Shown here in pieces: positions 32,701 through 43,409 of a stretch of DNA of 64,000 bases (position 1 is the first letter of the stretch; each line of letters starts with the position of its first letter). The position numbers and the translations under genes were made by a program. The notes beneath the pieces were generated by a model. That model was not told the origin of the DNA. It saw nothing but the letters and a program-made list of their open reading frames with translations, and made no database searches. Origin of the DNA: Adiantum capillus-veneris. Lineage: Eukaryota > Streptophyta > Polypodiopsida > Polypodiales > Pteridaceae. The stretch spans positions 77,204,435 through 77,268,434 of the forward strand of contig CM043950.1 of NCBI GenBank assembly GCA_014529385.2, written 5' to 3'.

Positions 32701-32892
32701 AAACTACCTCACATTCTCTAGTCGTGTTCGATCCCTACACACCTCGCTCTAGAGGTGCATAGAGATCAGAACCACCAGGTTATAATCTCGTCTTTATTGG
32801 TCAATGCCTATATTTGTGGGTACCATAAATCTATACATGTATCCACGTCTACATGACAGTGCATGTAGTGGACAAAACCCCTTTGCCTCTTC
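32701..32892 (+). repeat. Direct repeat, right copy
   Basis: AAACTACCTCACATTCTCTA ... CCCTTTGCCTC, matching 31199-31382. Confidence 0.85.
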
Positions 32893-33295
32893 TCTAGCTG
32901 TAGCAATTCACAACATCTTAAAATCTCTTCGTGCAGTGGATCCTTGTTTTAGGAACTACTTAGCACATTACATATTGGCCTCCAATCTGATTATCATGCC
33001 GTTGAAAGATTTCCAACTTAAGGTCGCATCCATAGACAGGAACAGAGGGATCACTGTTCGGCTAACTCTAATTTTTTTTGTAATCCCAAAGGTAGACTTT
33101 AATATAAAAACTAAATCCAAAACCTGATATTAAATCTAACCTAATTGAACATATGGTGATTCTGAGCTAGCTGAACATGGTTAGTGGGTGAGCTAATAGG
33201 TGTCAGATTTTGATGTGAATATATATATATTGTTGTGTACCTAGTGTTTTCTCTTTGGATAAAGCCTTGAGCTTAACTAGAACTCCCCCTTCATT

Positions 33296-33437
33296 TGTTG
33301 AGAGAGAAGGAGAGAGCACAGAAATAGAACCCCAAAGTGTGTAGAATACACACATGAGATGATGTATATATAGAGGGGACCTAGGTGCCATATATAGAGA
33401 AGCCAATTATTGAGTAGCTTCACATATAAGCTCAACA
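33296..33437 (-). repeat. 3' LTR of copy 2
   Basis: TGTTGAGAGAGAAGG...CTCAACA on the plus strand, followed by CCTCCGCTCAAATAAAGG, the polypurine-tract complement. Confidence 0.9.
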
Positions 33438-35989
33438 CCTCCGCTCAAATAAAGGGTCCCTAGCTGTGGATGAAAAAACCCTTGGGGGAATCAAGGGAAA
33501 AACCCACAGCTCTATATACACCCACCGTTATATTATAAAAATCATTGAATGTACAAATGTTCATGAGGAGCTACATCACTCCTTTTACAATGAATTTTTT
33601 ATAAGGAGCTACATCACTCCTTTTACAGTGAATGTTTTATGAGGAGTTACATTATTCCTGTCCTATCAAATACAGTAATGAATACAAAGGTTCAATAAAG
33701 TGGTGTAAAGGCTATCGATTAGCTCGCAATCAGAAGTGTCTTCGTGAATCTGTTGTGTATCTTATCATCAATATGGCATCACCAAACATGTCTTCATAAA
33801 TCTTTTATTGTCACAAAGTTTGTCTTCATGAAATCCATTGTTTGATCAATCCTACATAGGGGTGAAAGCATGTTAACCTGTCGCGCTTTTTGTGCTAGTT
33901 AGCAGTTTTAAGTTAGCACATCTTCAAAAAGTTGGGCGTCCGATAAATTTTTTACAAATAATATCAAAATTTGTTGGAGGTTGTACATTTGGATTCCTTG
34001 TGTCAAGTGCTTTCTATTGATATATCATATGTCATAGATCTTGGAGATGTAGCTCAAGTTATGGTACTAGTTAGCATATGTCAAAATTCTAGTTAGCATT
34101 GTCCGGGACATGAAAAAGCATGACAGGTTAACATGCTATGACTCATAGATCTTAGACTCAAAAAAACATAGTCATGAAAATTATTAGCATCGTTAGTGAA
34201 ATAATTACATTCACAATGCCATAAGAGATGGTTCGCGACGCCACTCTTTTTACGACATATATACGCACGATAACATATTTAACTATAAACGTAAAAGTAC
34301 AAGATACGTGATTACATGATGCAAATGACATGTGTATATACTACATAAAATGACATTTATCAACGTAGTGATATCACTGAGTATCATCAAAGTATTAACA
34401 AAATATCATCATTGTATCAATAAAAATAAATAAATCATCATGGTACCAACGAAAAGCATCATAGAATAATCATTGTATCAACTAAACAACATCATGGTAT
34501 CACCGAGAATAACCATGGTATCAATGAAACAACATCATGATATCACTGAGAATAATCATTGTACCAACGAAACAACATCATGGTATCACTGAGAATAACC
34601 ATGGTATCAACGAAACAACATCATGGTATCACTGACAATAACCATGGTATCAACGAAACAACATCATGGTATCACCCAGAATAACCATGGTATCAACGAA
34701 ACAACATCATGGTATCACCGAGAATAAGCATGGAATCAACAAAATATCATCATGGCATCACCGAGAATAACCATGGTATCAAGGAAATATCATCATGGTA
34801 TCACCATGACCAAAGTACCAACAAAACATCATCATGGTACCATCAAAATCACTATGGCATCAACGAAAGATTATCAATAAAACGGTGTAAACTATATCTC
34901 TAGAAGAATAATTATACGAGAATCAATGAACGAGTATATCATATAAAAAAAGATCATGTACCAACAATAGCTCAATAGAATTTGGACGATCACCAATGGC
35001 CGACTGAATCGGAACGATATGTAACGGGCTTCTGCAGCAAAGTTACGTTAATAACCAATATATGATTAATGAAGAGAAAATATAATTGAGAAGTTTTCAA
35101 TGATGAGGAAAATCAAAAGCAAATAGTAAAATTTGCTTTTCAAACATATTCGCAGTACAAGAACGATAACCCAAAATCGGTGCAGAATTTAAAGAAACTT
35201 TGTTTTGCAAAGTTATACACCACATCATTTTTCTGCATAGTTTTTGTAAAATCATTTGTAATTAGCAGAAAAATCAAAAAACCAAAAACAAAAGTTTCTT
35301 TTCAGGCATGTACGCAATCCGTAAACGATAACTAAAAATCAATACAAAATTTGGAAAAAAACTTTCTTCTGCAAAGTTGTAGACCATATCGATTCCAGTG
35401 CCTGCGTAGGCTGTTTCTGCAAAATCGTTCTCAATTAGGAGAAAAATCAAAAAACAAAAACGAAAGTTGCTTTTCAGGTATGTACGTAGTCCGCCAACAA
35501 TAACTCAAAATCAGTGAAGAATTTGAAAAAACAAAATTTCATCTGCAAAGTTGTAGACCACATTGATTCTGGTGCCTCCCATGGGTAGTTTCTACAAAAT
35601 CGTTTTCAAGTAGCAGAAAAAAAAAAAGCGGAAGTTGCTTTTCAGGTATGTACGCAGTCCGCGAACGATAACTCAAACTTGGTGCAGAATTTGAAAAAAA
35701 TTCCTTCTACAAAGTTGTAGACCACATCGATTCTGGTGGCTATCTCAGGTAGTTTCTGCAAAATTGTTTTTAATTAACAGAAAAAATAAAAATAAAAAGT
35801 GAAAGTTGGTTTTCAGATATGTACGTGGTTCGCGAACGATAACTCAAAATTGGTGCAGAATTTGAAAAAACTTCCTTCTACAAAGTTGTAGACCACATTG
35901 ATTCCGATGACCACATCGCGAGTAGTTTCTGCAAAATCATTTTCGATCTAGAGAAAAAATGAAAACAAAAACGTACTGCTTTGATACCA

Positions 35990-36131
35990 TGTTGATAGAG
36001 AAGGAGAGAGCACAGAAATAGAACCCCAAAGTGTGTAGAATACACACATGAGATGATGCATATCTAGAGGGGACCTGGGTGCCATATATAGAGAAGCCAT
36101 ACATTGAGTAGCTTCACATATAAGCTCAACA
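35990..36131 (-). repeat. 5' LTR of copy 2
   Basis: TGTTGATAGAGAAGG...CTCAACA on the plus strand, followed by the TCATT duplication. Confidence 0.9.
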
Positions 36132-36139
36132 TCATTGAT

Positions 36140-36310
36140 ATGTTTTAAAATCTAACCTAAATCTAAATATAATCTAACCTAGCCTTAAATCTTGTCCTAA
36201 TATTAAATTTAACATAAATTTAAATCTAATCTAATCTTAAACTCAACATAAAACTAATTTTAATCTATTATTAAATCTAACCTAAACTTAAATGTAATGC
36301 AATTTCCACT
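36140..36310. repeat. Degenerate TAATCTAACCTAAA repeat, left of the CVNH domain
   Basis: Irregular ATCTAACCTAAATCTAAATATAATC-type units. The same kind of sequence lies at 36860-37120 and in part at 33100-33160. Confidence 0.8.
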
Positions 36311-36440
36311 TGCGTTTCGTGTGGCTCTAACTTGCAGTCAGCAGAGGTGAGTTATGCTACTGCAGTCATGCTGAGAGAGAGAGAGAGAGGTGCCTTCATT
36401 TTGGAGTAGTGCTAACATGATTGAGTTGCAAATGTATAGT

Positions 36441-36877
36441 GCAATTGGGAAGGTGGAAACTTAAGCTGGTCATGTAAGAACGCAAGTCTATCTGTGGACG
36501 GGGTGTCACTGAGAGCTAACTGCGGAAACGACAATGGGGCAATGCAGGAGAGTACCATCTACCTCAACGACAAGGTGTTCAACAACGGATTCTGCTACAA
36601 CAGCAAGAGTGGTCCCTTCAATGTGCTCATGAAACGTTGCGAGTTGTCTCACTTCTGCTCCAGCATCAGGCTACAGGACAGCCCCGTCCTCTTTGCCTCC
36701 TGCACAACTCCCAAATCGCCCTCTCGCATCTCAACCTCCTTGAACCTCAACCGCTGCATCACCAACAAACATGGCACCTGCAAATACGTCTATTGGGTGC
36801 AAGATTGCTGCCTGTTGGCCAGTGTCAAAGTCCCACAAATTATTATTGGCAACAAGTCATGCTATAATCTAATCTAA
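36441..36877 (+). CDS. Cyanovirin-N homology (CVNH) lectin domain
   Basis: The open frame begins after a TAG at 36438-36440 that could double as a splice-acceptor AG. The domain starts at about 36456 with GNLSWSCKNASLSVDGVSLR, then ANCGNDNGAMQESTIYLND, later FCSSIRLQDSPVLFASC and STSLNLNRCITNKHGTCKYV. This is the two-module CVNH pattern (GNFSxSC ... L.A.C ... IxLN..I.N.xG, twice). Both Cys pairs of the family are present (spacings 16 and 15). Known CVNH proteins are small mannose-binding lectins. No start codon or signal peptide is visible in this exon, and the C-terminus reads into TAATCTAA repeats, so it is a partial or captured copy. There is no stop within the domain. Confidence 0.8.
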
Positions 36878-37130
36878 TCTTAAACTCAACATAAGCCTTA
36901 ATCTAACCTAAACCTAATTGTAATCTAGCTTAAATGTAATCTAACATAATCTTAAGTCTAACCTAATCTAAATCTTAACCTAATGTTAAGTCTAACTTAA
37001 ATTTAAATTTAGCATACATTTTAAATATAAATTAAATGTAATCTAACATAATCTTTAATCTTAATCTAACCTAATCTTGAATGTATTTTTAAATTTAGCC
37101 TAATCCTAAATCTTAATATAGCATTTCATT
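36860..37130. repeat. Degenerate TAATCTAACCTAAA repeat, right of the CVNH domain
   Basis: Continues the repeat type seen at 36140-36310, with ACCTAAACCTAA and CTTAAATCTAAC variants reminiscent of, but not, a clean telomeric repeat. Confidence 0.8.
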
Positions 37131-37149
37131 AATTGATATTTTCTCTACT

Positions 37150-37240
37150 TTTTTTATCTATGTATCTCTCTCTCTTTGTTTTCTCCCCTTACATCTCTCT
37201 TTTTGTCTTCTCCCCCTCTCTCTCTCTCTCTTTGTTTTCT

Positions 37241-37281
<41 letters not shown>

Positions 37282-37660
37282 TCTCTCTCTCTCTTAGCTC
37301 TCTCTCTCTCTATATTTTCTTCTCTCACTGTGTGTGTATGCTTCTTTGTTTATGCATACGTGTGTAATTTTTGTACATTCAATGTGTGTGTATGTGTTTT
37401 CTTTATGCATGTGTGTACATTCTCTCTCTTTCTTTCTCTCTCAAGGACACAATGTGTGTGTGTGTGTGATTGAGAGGGAGAGAGAGAGAAAGAGGGGAAG
37501 GGAACATGAGAGGGAGGAGAGGGAAGAATCATACTTGGCTCCCCTTCTTCTCTTTGTGTGTGTGTGTGGGGGGGGGGGGGGGGGGGAGGCGGGGGGGGGG
37601 GATTGGAAGAGAGAGAGAGAGAGAGAGGGAAAGGCGCGGGTTTATCTGTTTCACTAGAGC
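37150..37660. repeat. CT, GT, GA and poly-G simple repeats
   Basis: (CT)n at 37220-37310, GT tracts, (GA)n, then a run of 19 G (37568-37586) and of 11 G (37591-37601), then (GA)n. Bases 37455-37545 resemble 26180-26265 just outside the second CACTA end. Confidence 0.9.
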
Positions 37661-37699
37661 ACCAAAACTCAAATCTAAGTATGAGTTTTTGGCGCTCTC

Positions 37700-37841
37700 G
37701 GTTTATTTTTTACCCCTGTCGGCGTCGCTATGACCGTCGCTATGGAGTAAAGAAAATAGCAATGCCCAGAGCAACACCGTGTATTTTAACTTTTGAGTGT
37801 CGCACTTCGAGTGTTGCTAATGTAATGTACCTCTTGTAGTG
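37700..37841. repeat. CACTA terminus and subterminal repeats (right)
   Basis: GGCGTCGCTATGACCGTCGCTATGG at ~37722-37746 repeats the words of the left end. The block ends CCTCTTGTAGTG at 37841. Confidence 0.75.
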
Positions 37842-38016
37842 AAGAAGTTTCAAATGAAATGGGAGGGTCCTTTTCTTGTTGTGAATAAATTTGATATGGC
37901 ACATATCAGTTGGCATATTTGGGCAGTGCACATCATAAATATCATGTTAATGGTTATAGATTGAATAAGTATCTGACGTGATTGATGACAATTGTGACAA
38001 ATGAAATGTTCTCAAT
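37842..38016 (+). pseudogene. Gypsy integrase C-terminus, displaced by the CACTA block
   Basis: KKFQMKWEGPFLVVNKFD corresponds to KFFQRWEGPFMIKTKFG at 58.2 kb. The short tail that follows includes a VNG/MVID-like segment. Bases 17620-17646 plus this piece reconstitute one integrase C-terminal region across the 20-kb insertion. Confidence 0.75.
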
Positions 38017-38021
38017 GGAGG

Positions 38022-38194
38022 TGTAAAGCCGAGGGGAGACTAAATGGAGGATCCTCCTCCCAGTCAACCTATTATAGGAGGGACCATGGCTCTTTACCCT
38101 AACTGGGTCCTCTGTCCACACCTTCAGTCCAGCACTTGGCGTAAGTCCCTGACTGCCCTAGGTTGGGCCCTGCCCTCTAGCCCTTGACTTGACA
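38022..38194 (-). repeat. 3' LTR of the 5.4-kb element
   Basis: 173 bp. Shares GGATCCTC, CAACCTATTA-AGGAGGG-CCATGG and GGGCCCT-CCCTCTAGCC with 43237-43409. Confidence 0.85.
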
Positions 38195-40668
38195 TTACTC
38201 CCCCCTTGGAGAATCATTCTCTTCCTCAAAAGCAAAAGTGGTAGGATCTTCATAAGAACGCTAATGTTTTACACAATGGTATCCCTCATGGATCCAGATG
38301 TTTGTTTGATCGAAACATGGTGCAATAGGAGGTCCAATATAACCAAGAATAACATCTTGATTTTGCACATTGTTGTCCATTTACAATCATCTTGTGTTAC
38401 TGGTTCCAATCCAATCATAATATGTAGACTCCATTTAGAATGCACATGAGCATGCTAAACGAGTTATCACAAGAAAGATGTACCTGAAAGAGTACCACTT
38501 TTCATGAAAGTAACTTTCCGACAAAACTCATGATCAGCCAAGTTGAAGTCCTTGACTTTTTCTCAAATGTCATGAGTAAACAACCCCACCATAACTAATG
38601 TTCAAGGTTGAGAACCAGACTTAAACATAAAGGGTTGAGAACCAAACTTAAACACAAAGGGTTCAGAACCTGAGTCACAAACATGCTTTACCTTATTGTA
38701 AGCAACACCAACTAGAATGATGCATTCTTGCTAATTGGATTTCTTGGTGCTAATGTATGTGCTTTGCATATCCTTTAGCACAAGTGTACACTTGTAGCTT
38801 GTAATCCGACTATCCTCTTTGGATTATGACAATATGGAGATGTGTTTTTTCCCACGGTTTACAGATAGTCTTCCCAGATGACTAGTAAATGGGGATCACA
38901 ATATCAGAAAACATTGCTGAGGAATCAACAATGTCCGGAATAACCATCGCGGTTAACTTGCAAAATCCACAAGCACCCAAACCAATCCATGACCTTTATT
39001 GGTGATGGTAGACCCAAAAGTAATCTCATAGAGAGACTGCACATAGAGTGCAAAATGCTTCATAAGAAGCAACTTAATGAATACGCATGCCATTTCAAAT
39101 CAGCTTTTGCTAAACACTAGGACCCATAACATCTAGTGTGCATGCATTTAGCAAAAAAAAGATTTGAACCTGGATATTCATGATCATTCTTGCCAATACT
39201 TATGGTGAATGTGATGTGCATAGCACACAATAAAGAGGAATGTAAATAGTTCTGAAAAGAAACTAAATACTTTGAGTTGCAATTATTGTCAAGTTTGGGT
39301 TTTGGTGAAATGTTTGAACCATAATAGAAGGTGAAGCATTAATCACTTCTAGGGACAAACAATGAAATTGTTTCATTAACAAATTAGAGCCTTGCTATAT
39401 GTATAAACAAACATATGTAATGTTGTTTAGCAATACTTGTACCTGAAAAAGTCATTTTAAGTATCCAAAAATTTTCGGCCCCACCGAAATTGCTCCTGAT
39501 ATATAATGCTGAAAATGGTCTACAAAACAGATTTGACCAGCACCTAGGGACTTTGTTGTGACACATACTTGAAATAATGAGCGCTATTGTCAGTCCCAGA
39601 GACTCATATTCTCCACATGTGGAATATGTCTCATGTAAGGGTGTCTGAAAAAAGAACATCCTTCAAGTACAAGCTGTACTTGTGCGTGGAGATAATTGCA
39701 AACACTCTATGACGGGAGTGAGAGGAACCCTAGTTAGCCTTGCTCCACACTGGTTAAACCAAACTCCTTGAGTTTCTAGACCATGTTGTATCCCATGTGA
39801 GAGCATGTGCCAAATAAAACCCTAGAAGTGGGTCCATAACTGCTAATGCAAAATATGTATGTTGGAAACAAGGACCCAAAATTCTTGGCTCTTACATGAC
39901 CTTGTCATCTCTCTGGAGGTGGAGCATACTGTTCACTTATCTCGAGGGAAATGAACCTTCCCAAATTTCTTGCCTACAAAGGCCTAGGAACACTAATTGA
40001 AAATGAGTGAAATGCAAGTAGTATTGCACATGTAACCTTGGGCGTTTCCATTGCAATCCACACCCCTTCGTTGAAGCAACATTGTCAAACCACGTGGTTA
40101 AACACTACATAAAAACTACTCAGTGAGCAGCCGGTCCGAGGCCTTTGTCCATGACCTCCGTTGTGTGTTTGCCCCTGGCATTTTATTACTTTTGAAGTTG
40201 AAATATTTCCACTACCCCTTGGCAGTCTGTGGACTTCATTCCTTGAAATTGTAAGTGTGAAGGTTCCAAGAATGGATCAACAATCATTACAAGTGATTTA
40301 GTAATCACGTGCTGTCAAAATGCTAGTGTCATCCATACACCTTGGTAGAGATAAGCCCATACGAGTTTAATACGGTGAGAATCTCAACTGGACTGTCACA
40401 CGTAAAGTGTGTAGTATCAAAATAATGCCCAAAAAAATCTCTAATGGCAAGACCCTTGCTTGCCCATTATAATCAATGGGTACTCTACAGAATAAAGTTG
40501 GTCGATCTTGAAAGCAATCAATGATGGACTACAAAAAGATGGCTTTTAGCCATTCCAAGAATAAGTGTCAGTAGATGTCATTTAGCCTTTACTGTTACCC
40601 TATTGACATAAAAAGATTTCTATAAAATCATGCCTAGTTTCACTTTTCTTGGAGAGAAGTGGGAGAGA

Positions 40669-40727
<59 letters not shown>

Positions 40728-43236
40728 TTGGGCTAAGGAAATCCCCATAATCTAATGTGTTGTATGCCCTTCTCAAATGATCTAGGGTAGACCGTGCCTG
40801 TGTCATAGCTTATCTGATAAGCGTACATCAGTGTAGTTGTACCATGCCCTCATAGAGAGAGGTACCAAAAGGCACAACTTAACCCACTTACCTGGTATGT
40901 GAGCGTGACTGTATCAAGGTGTAGATGTATGGCATGTCACCTAGGAATAAACATAAAAAAAAATCTCTAAAAACAACAGCAACTGCGCTCGTCCTTTACA
41001 GAGTAGCTAATGCTATAGTGGAAGCATATGCAATGATGACTGTTGTACGGCCATCCTACAAGTCTGCCATGCATACATAGAAAAAACTAGAGTAATAATC
41101 CCTTCGCTTCCCTGATAGTTGCAACCATGTGAGTCGTTGGTATACCTGACATGCACGACTACACTGGAATGGATACATCCCATTGCAACATTGCATGTGA
41201 GCTTATATTCACGGATTGCTAAAGACGTGTGCAATTATCATTGATCTATAGTCAATCGATAATACATGGGCACATAAGAGACGACGTGCTTCACATGAAG
41301 ACAAGCAAATCACGTTGATTTATATAGTGTCTGCCCAAGCACTTTGCCTTGCATAGCAGATAGTTCTTTTCCAGAATGCAAAGTAAAACATAGACAAAAG
41401 AATAAACATAACGTGAAAATTACTAACCTTCTCGCCCAATGGTGGCTAGGTCTTTGATAAGTCACTTGAAACTGCTCGAGTGAGTGAGCGTATGTATCAT
41501 ATACACACACATGGGATGTAGAACCCTGCAAACATCTTGGCAAGTTTTCTCAAGTTCATATGCTAAAAGAATATTCCAAACGGTGAAAATCGTGATGCCA
41601 AATACCAAAAGGGAAGCCTTTCTTCACATAAGTACTCATGGAGTTCTTGTGCGCATAGCGCCCAGATACTCTTGCTAATTTACAACGACATAGCAAAAGA
41701 AAGTCGATCGTGTCGAGCATTCATAGATAATTAACCTTGTCGAATTGTACACTATGTTGGAAAACAAAAACAAAATGTGCAAGACATGTACGTGTAGCTG
41801 CTTAACATGATTACTAGTACTCTGAAGATTTGTAGATGGAGTGTTACTCCCAAGATGAACCAAACATGGGTGGATCATTTCATTGCCAAACTGCATGAGT
41901 GACAATCCACTGGCCTAGAAGTCAAGCCCGAGCAACTTACTGGACAACTTCTTGGGATTTCAGTTAATGAGCGGCCTTGCTGAGTACGTGACACATACAA
42001 TCACAAGTTTACCGCTCAAGCCACGCGCCTTGCATGTACTTGCATGGACTGCAAAAAAACATTGTTTGCAACTATTGTCCGTCATACTTATAGTTTGATG
42101 TTTTTCCTTGACAAACATCCCTTGGAACAAGCTCCCCTTCCACCATAATCAATGGTCTTGAATCTCGCGTTCACTAATGCAAAAACTTTTGCAAAATTGA
42201 AATGAATGAGAAACATCAATTTAAAATTTGTAGTACTTACCGACCATCGAAAACGGAATTATTGCCATGTCCTGTAGATTATTGATGTAAAGGTCATGGC
42301 TCCACAGTGGTGGCGTTGTCGGACAACCAAAAGCATTGCTTTCCATGAAACCATTGTAGGGTTGAAGGCGAGAGATCGACAACCTTTTGCATGTCAATGG
42401 TTCTCAACGACCTAATCTAAGTCTTGCACGGTGCAACAAAAAAAATTTGCAACAGCTTGTTGCATGCTGTGCATGCGATACCAAGATTCTTGAGGACACG
42501 CACCTGATATGCCCTTGATAGACTAGGCTTACCCATCAATCATTGTGAGTTGTTGATCCTTGTTTGTGTGAACCACACAATTTTGAATTCTATAGAATCT
42601 CATGTATCTGGGGCTTAGAGCCGAATGATCCAATTTGCTAAGGCTACAAAACCCCACGGCATCAATGCCTACCTTCAAGCTACCAAACGAGGTGCCTCTA
42701 CCGTGGGCTAAGGCCCTTAGGGTAAAAGTGCCCAACTTTAGGCGCTTGTTGGACCCTTGAATGAAAAAGAGAGAAAAAGATGATGGCATTGGGATGGCAT
42801 TCACAGGAGCACCACTGAGAGCAAGAAAGACTGTCACTCGTCTCTGTGTTCCTTGATTGCGCCCGCCACAGTGACGGGCTCCCTTCAGTTCAGCCTCGTG
42901 CTCTCGTTAAGCTCTCCAACGTGTGATTTGGAGCCAATCGACACACTACCTTCCCTTGCCTCAAGAGGTCCTACACACAAAGTCATCGCTTCATCTTTGT
43001 CCCTGATTGACAAGAGCTTCTGCACATGCTATGTGCCTCGACCCCGCCCTCTTGCTTAGGCTCCTTGCACACCATGGCTTCCACTCTTATGCAATACCAT
43101 GCACATTTTACTGAAAATGAGGGAGAGAGGGAAACCCCTGTCAAAAAGGAGGCCATGCTTCATGCTCGGATTGAGAGAGAAAATGAGAGGGTCCTTTCCC
43201 CCTTCCTTGGCTCCTCCCCCTAAGCTCTGATACTAG
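38195..43236. other. Interior of the 5.4-kb element, no supported gene
   Basis: Short open frames only. There is a small tandem duplication of AACCTGA/ACTTAAACA-AAAGGGTT at about 38610-38670. A (GA)n microsatellite lies at 40660-40724. The longest minus frame (42529-42837, 102 codons) shows no family motif. Confidence 0.5.
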
Positions 43237-43409
43237 TGTAAGGCCAAAGGATGACCAAATGCCGGATCCTCTTTCCATCCAACCTATTAGAGGAGGGTCC
43301 ATGGCCTTTTGCCCTAACTAGATTCCCTTTCCACACCTTCAATTCGGCCCATCACCTAAGTCCCTGATTCCCCTAGGTCGGGCCCTACCCTCTAGCCGTT
43401 TGCCTGACA
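43237..43409 (-). repeat. 5' LTR of the 5.4-kb element
   Basis: 173 bp, preceded at 43224-43236 by the decayed primer site GCTCTGATACTAG. Confidence 0.85.

Larger units (their letters stand above)
33296..36131 (-). mobile_element. Non-autonomous LTR element, copy 2
   Basis: A 2836-bp relative of 9303-12099, same orientation. LTRs are 33296-33437 and 35990-36131 (142 bp each). The target duplication is TCATT (33291-33295 and 36132-36136). The primer site is at 35977-35989, with one change from the standard word (TGCTTTGATACCA). It carries the same internal arrays: GAGGAGCTACATCACTCC repeats near the 3' LTR, ATCATGGTATCA repeats (34420-34860) and about five ~170-bp repeats (35150-35960). A ~280-bp segment at 33860-34150, including AGTTAGCA words, is absent from copy 1. 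It contains no coding frame. Confidence 0.93.
17647..37841. mobile_element. CACTA (En/Spm) DNA-transposon block, ~20.2 kb
   Basis: The left end is CACTACAAGAGG (17647-17658) and the right end is its exact reverse complement, CCTCTTGTAGTG (37830-37841). Flanking trinucleotides are GAG and AAG, a possible 3-bp target duplication with one change. Removing the block rejoins the gypsy integrase C-terminus. Subterminal GTCGCTATGACCGTCGCTATGG-like repeats occur at both ends (17712-17910 and about 37713-37745). Inside are CACTA accessory and TNP2 genes, a copia insertion, a non-autonomous LTR insertion, a CVNH domain and a second CACTA end at 26312, so this may be two CACTA elements, one nested. Confidence 0.8.
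38022..43409 (-). mobile_element. LTR element with little coding capacity (LARD-like), 5.4 kb
   Basis: LTRs of 173 bp each (38022-38194 and 43237-43409) begin TGTAA(A/G)GCC and end (C)TTGACA/CCTGACA on the plus strand. Next to the right LTR is GCTCTGATACTAG, a slightly decayed tRNA-Met primer site in minus orientation. Next to the left LTR is a G6AG polypurine tract (minus). The last codons before it read RSYEDPTTFAFEEENDSPRG and stop. No other gag/pol motif is readable in 5 kb, so it is a coding-poor or very old element. Flanks are GGAGG and TGAGC, so no clear target duplication. Confidence 0.75.

Noticed and set aside
32860-32870. Words such as GCATGTAGTGG as the missing right end of the second CACTA element
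   Set aside because: The terminal CACTACAAC complement is not present and there are no subterminal CGTCGAAA repeats beside it.
37334-37657. 107-codon frame with Cys/Val and Gly runs
   Set aside because: Entirely GT, GA and poly-G simple sequence.
38017-38021. GGAGG / TGAGC as a target duplication for the 38022-43409 element
   Set aside because: Only the central three bases agree, so I do not claim a duplication.
39160-39185. GATTTGAACCTGG, a tRNA T-loop/B-box-like word
   Set aside because: No D-arm, anticodon arm or acceptor pairing could be drawn around it on either strand.
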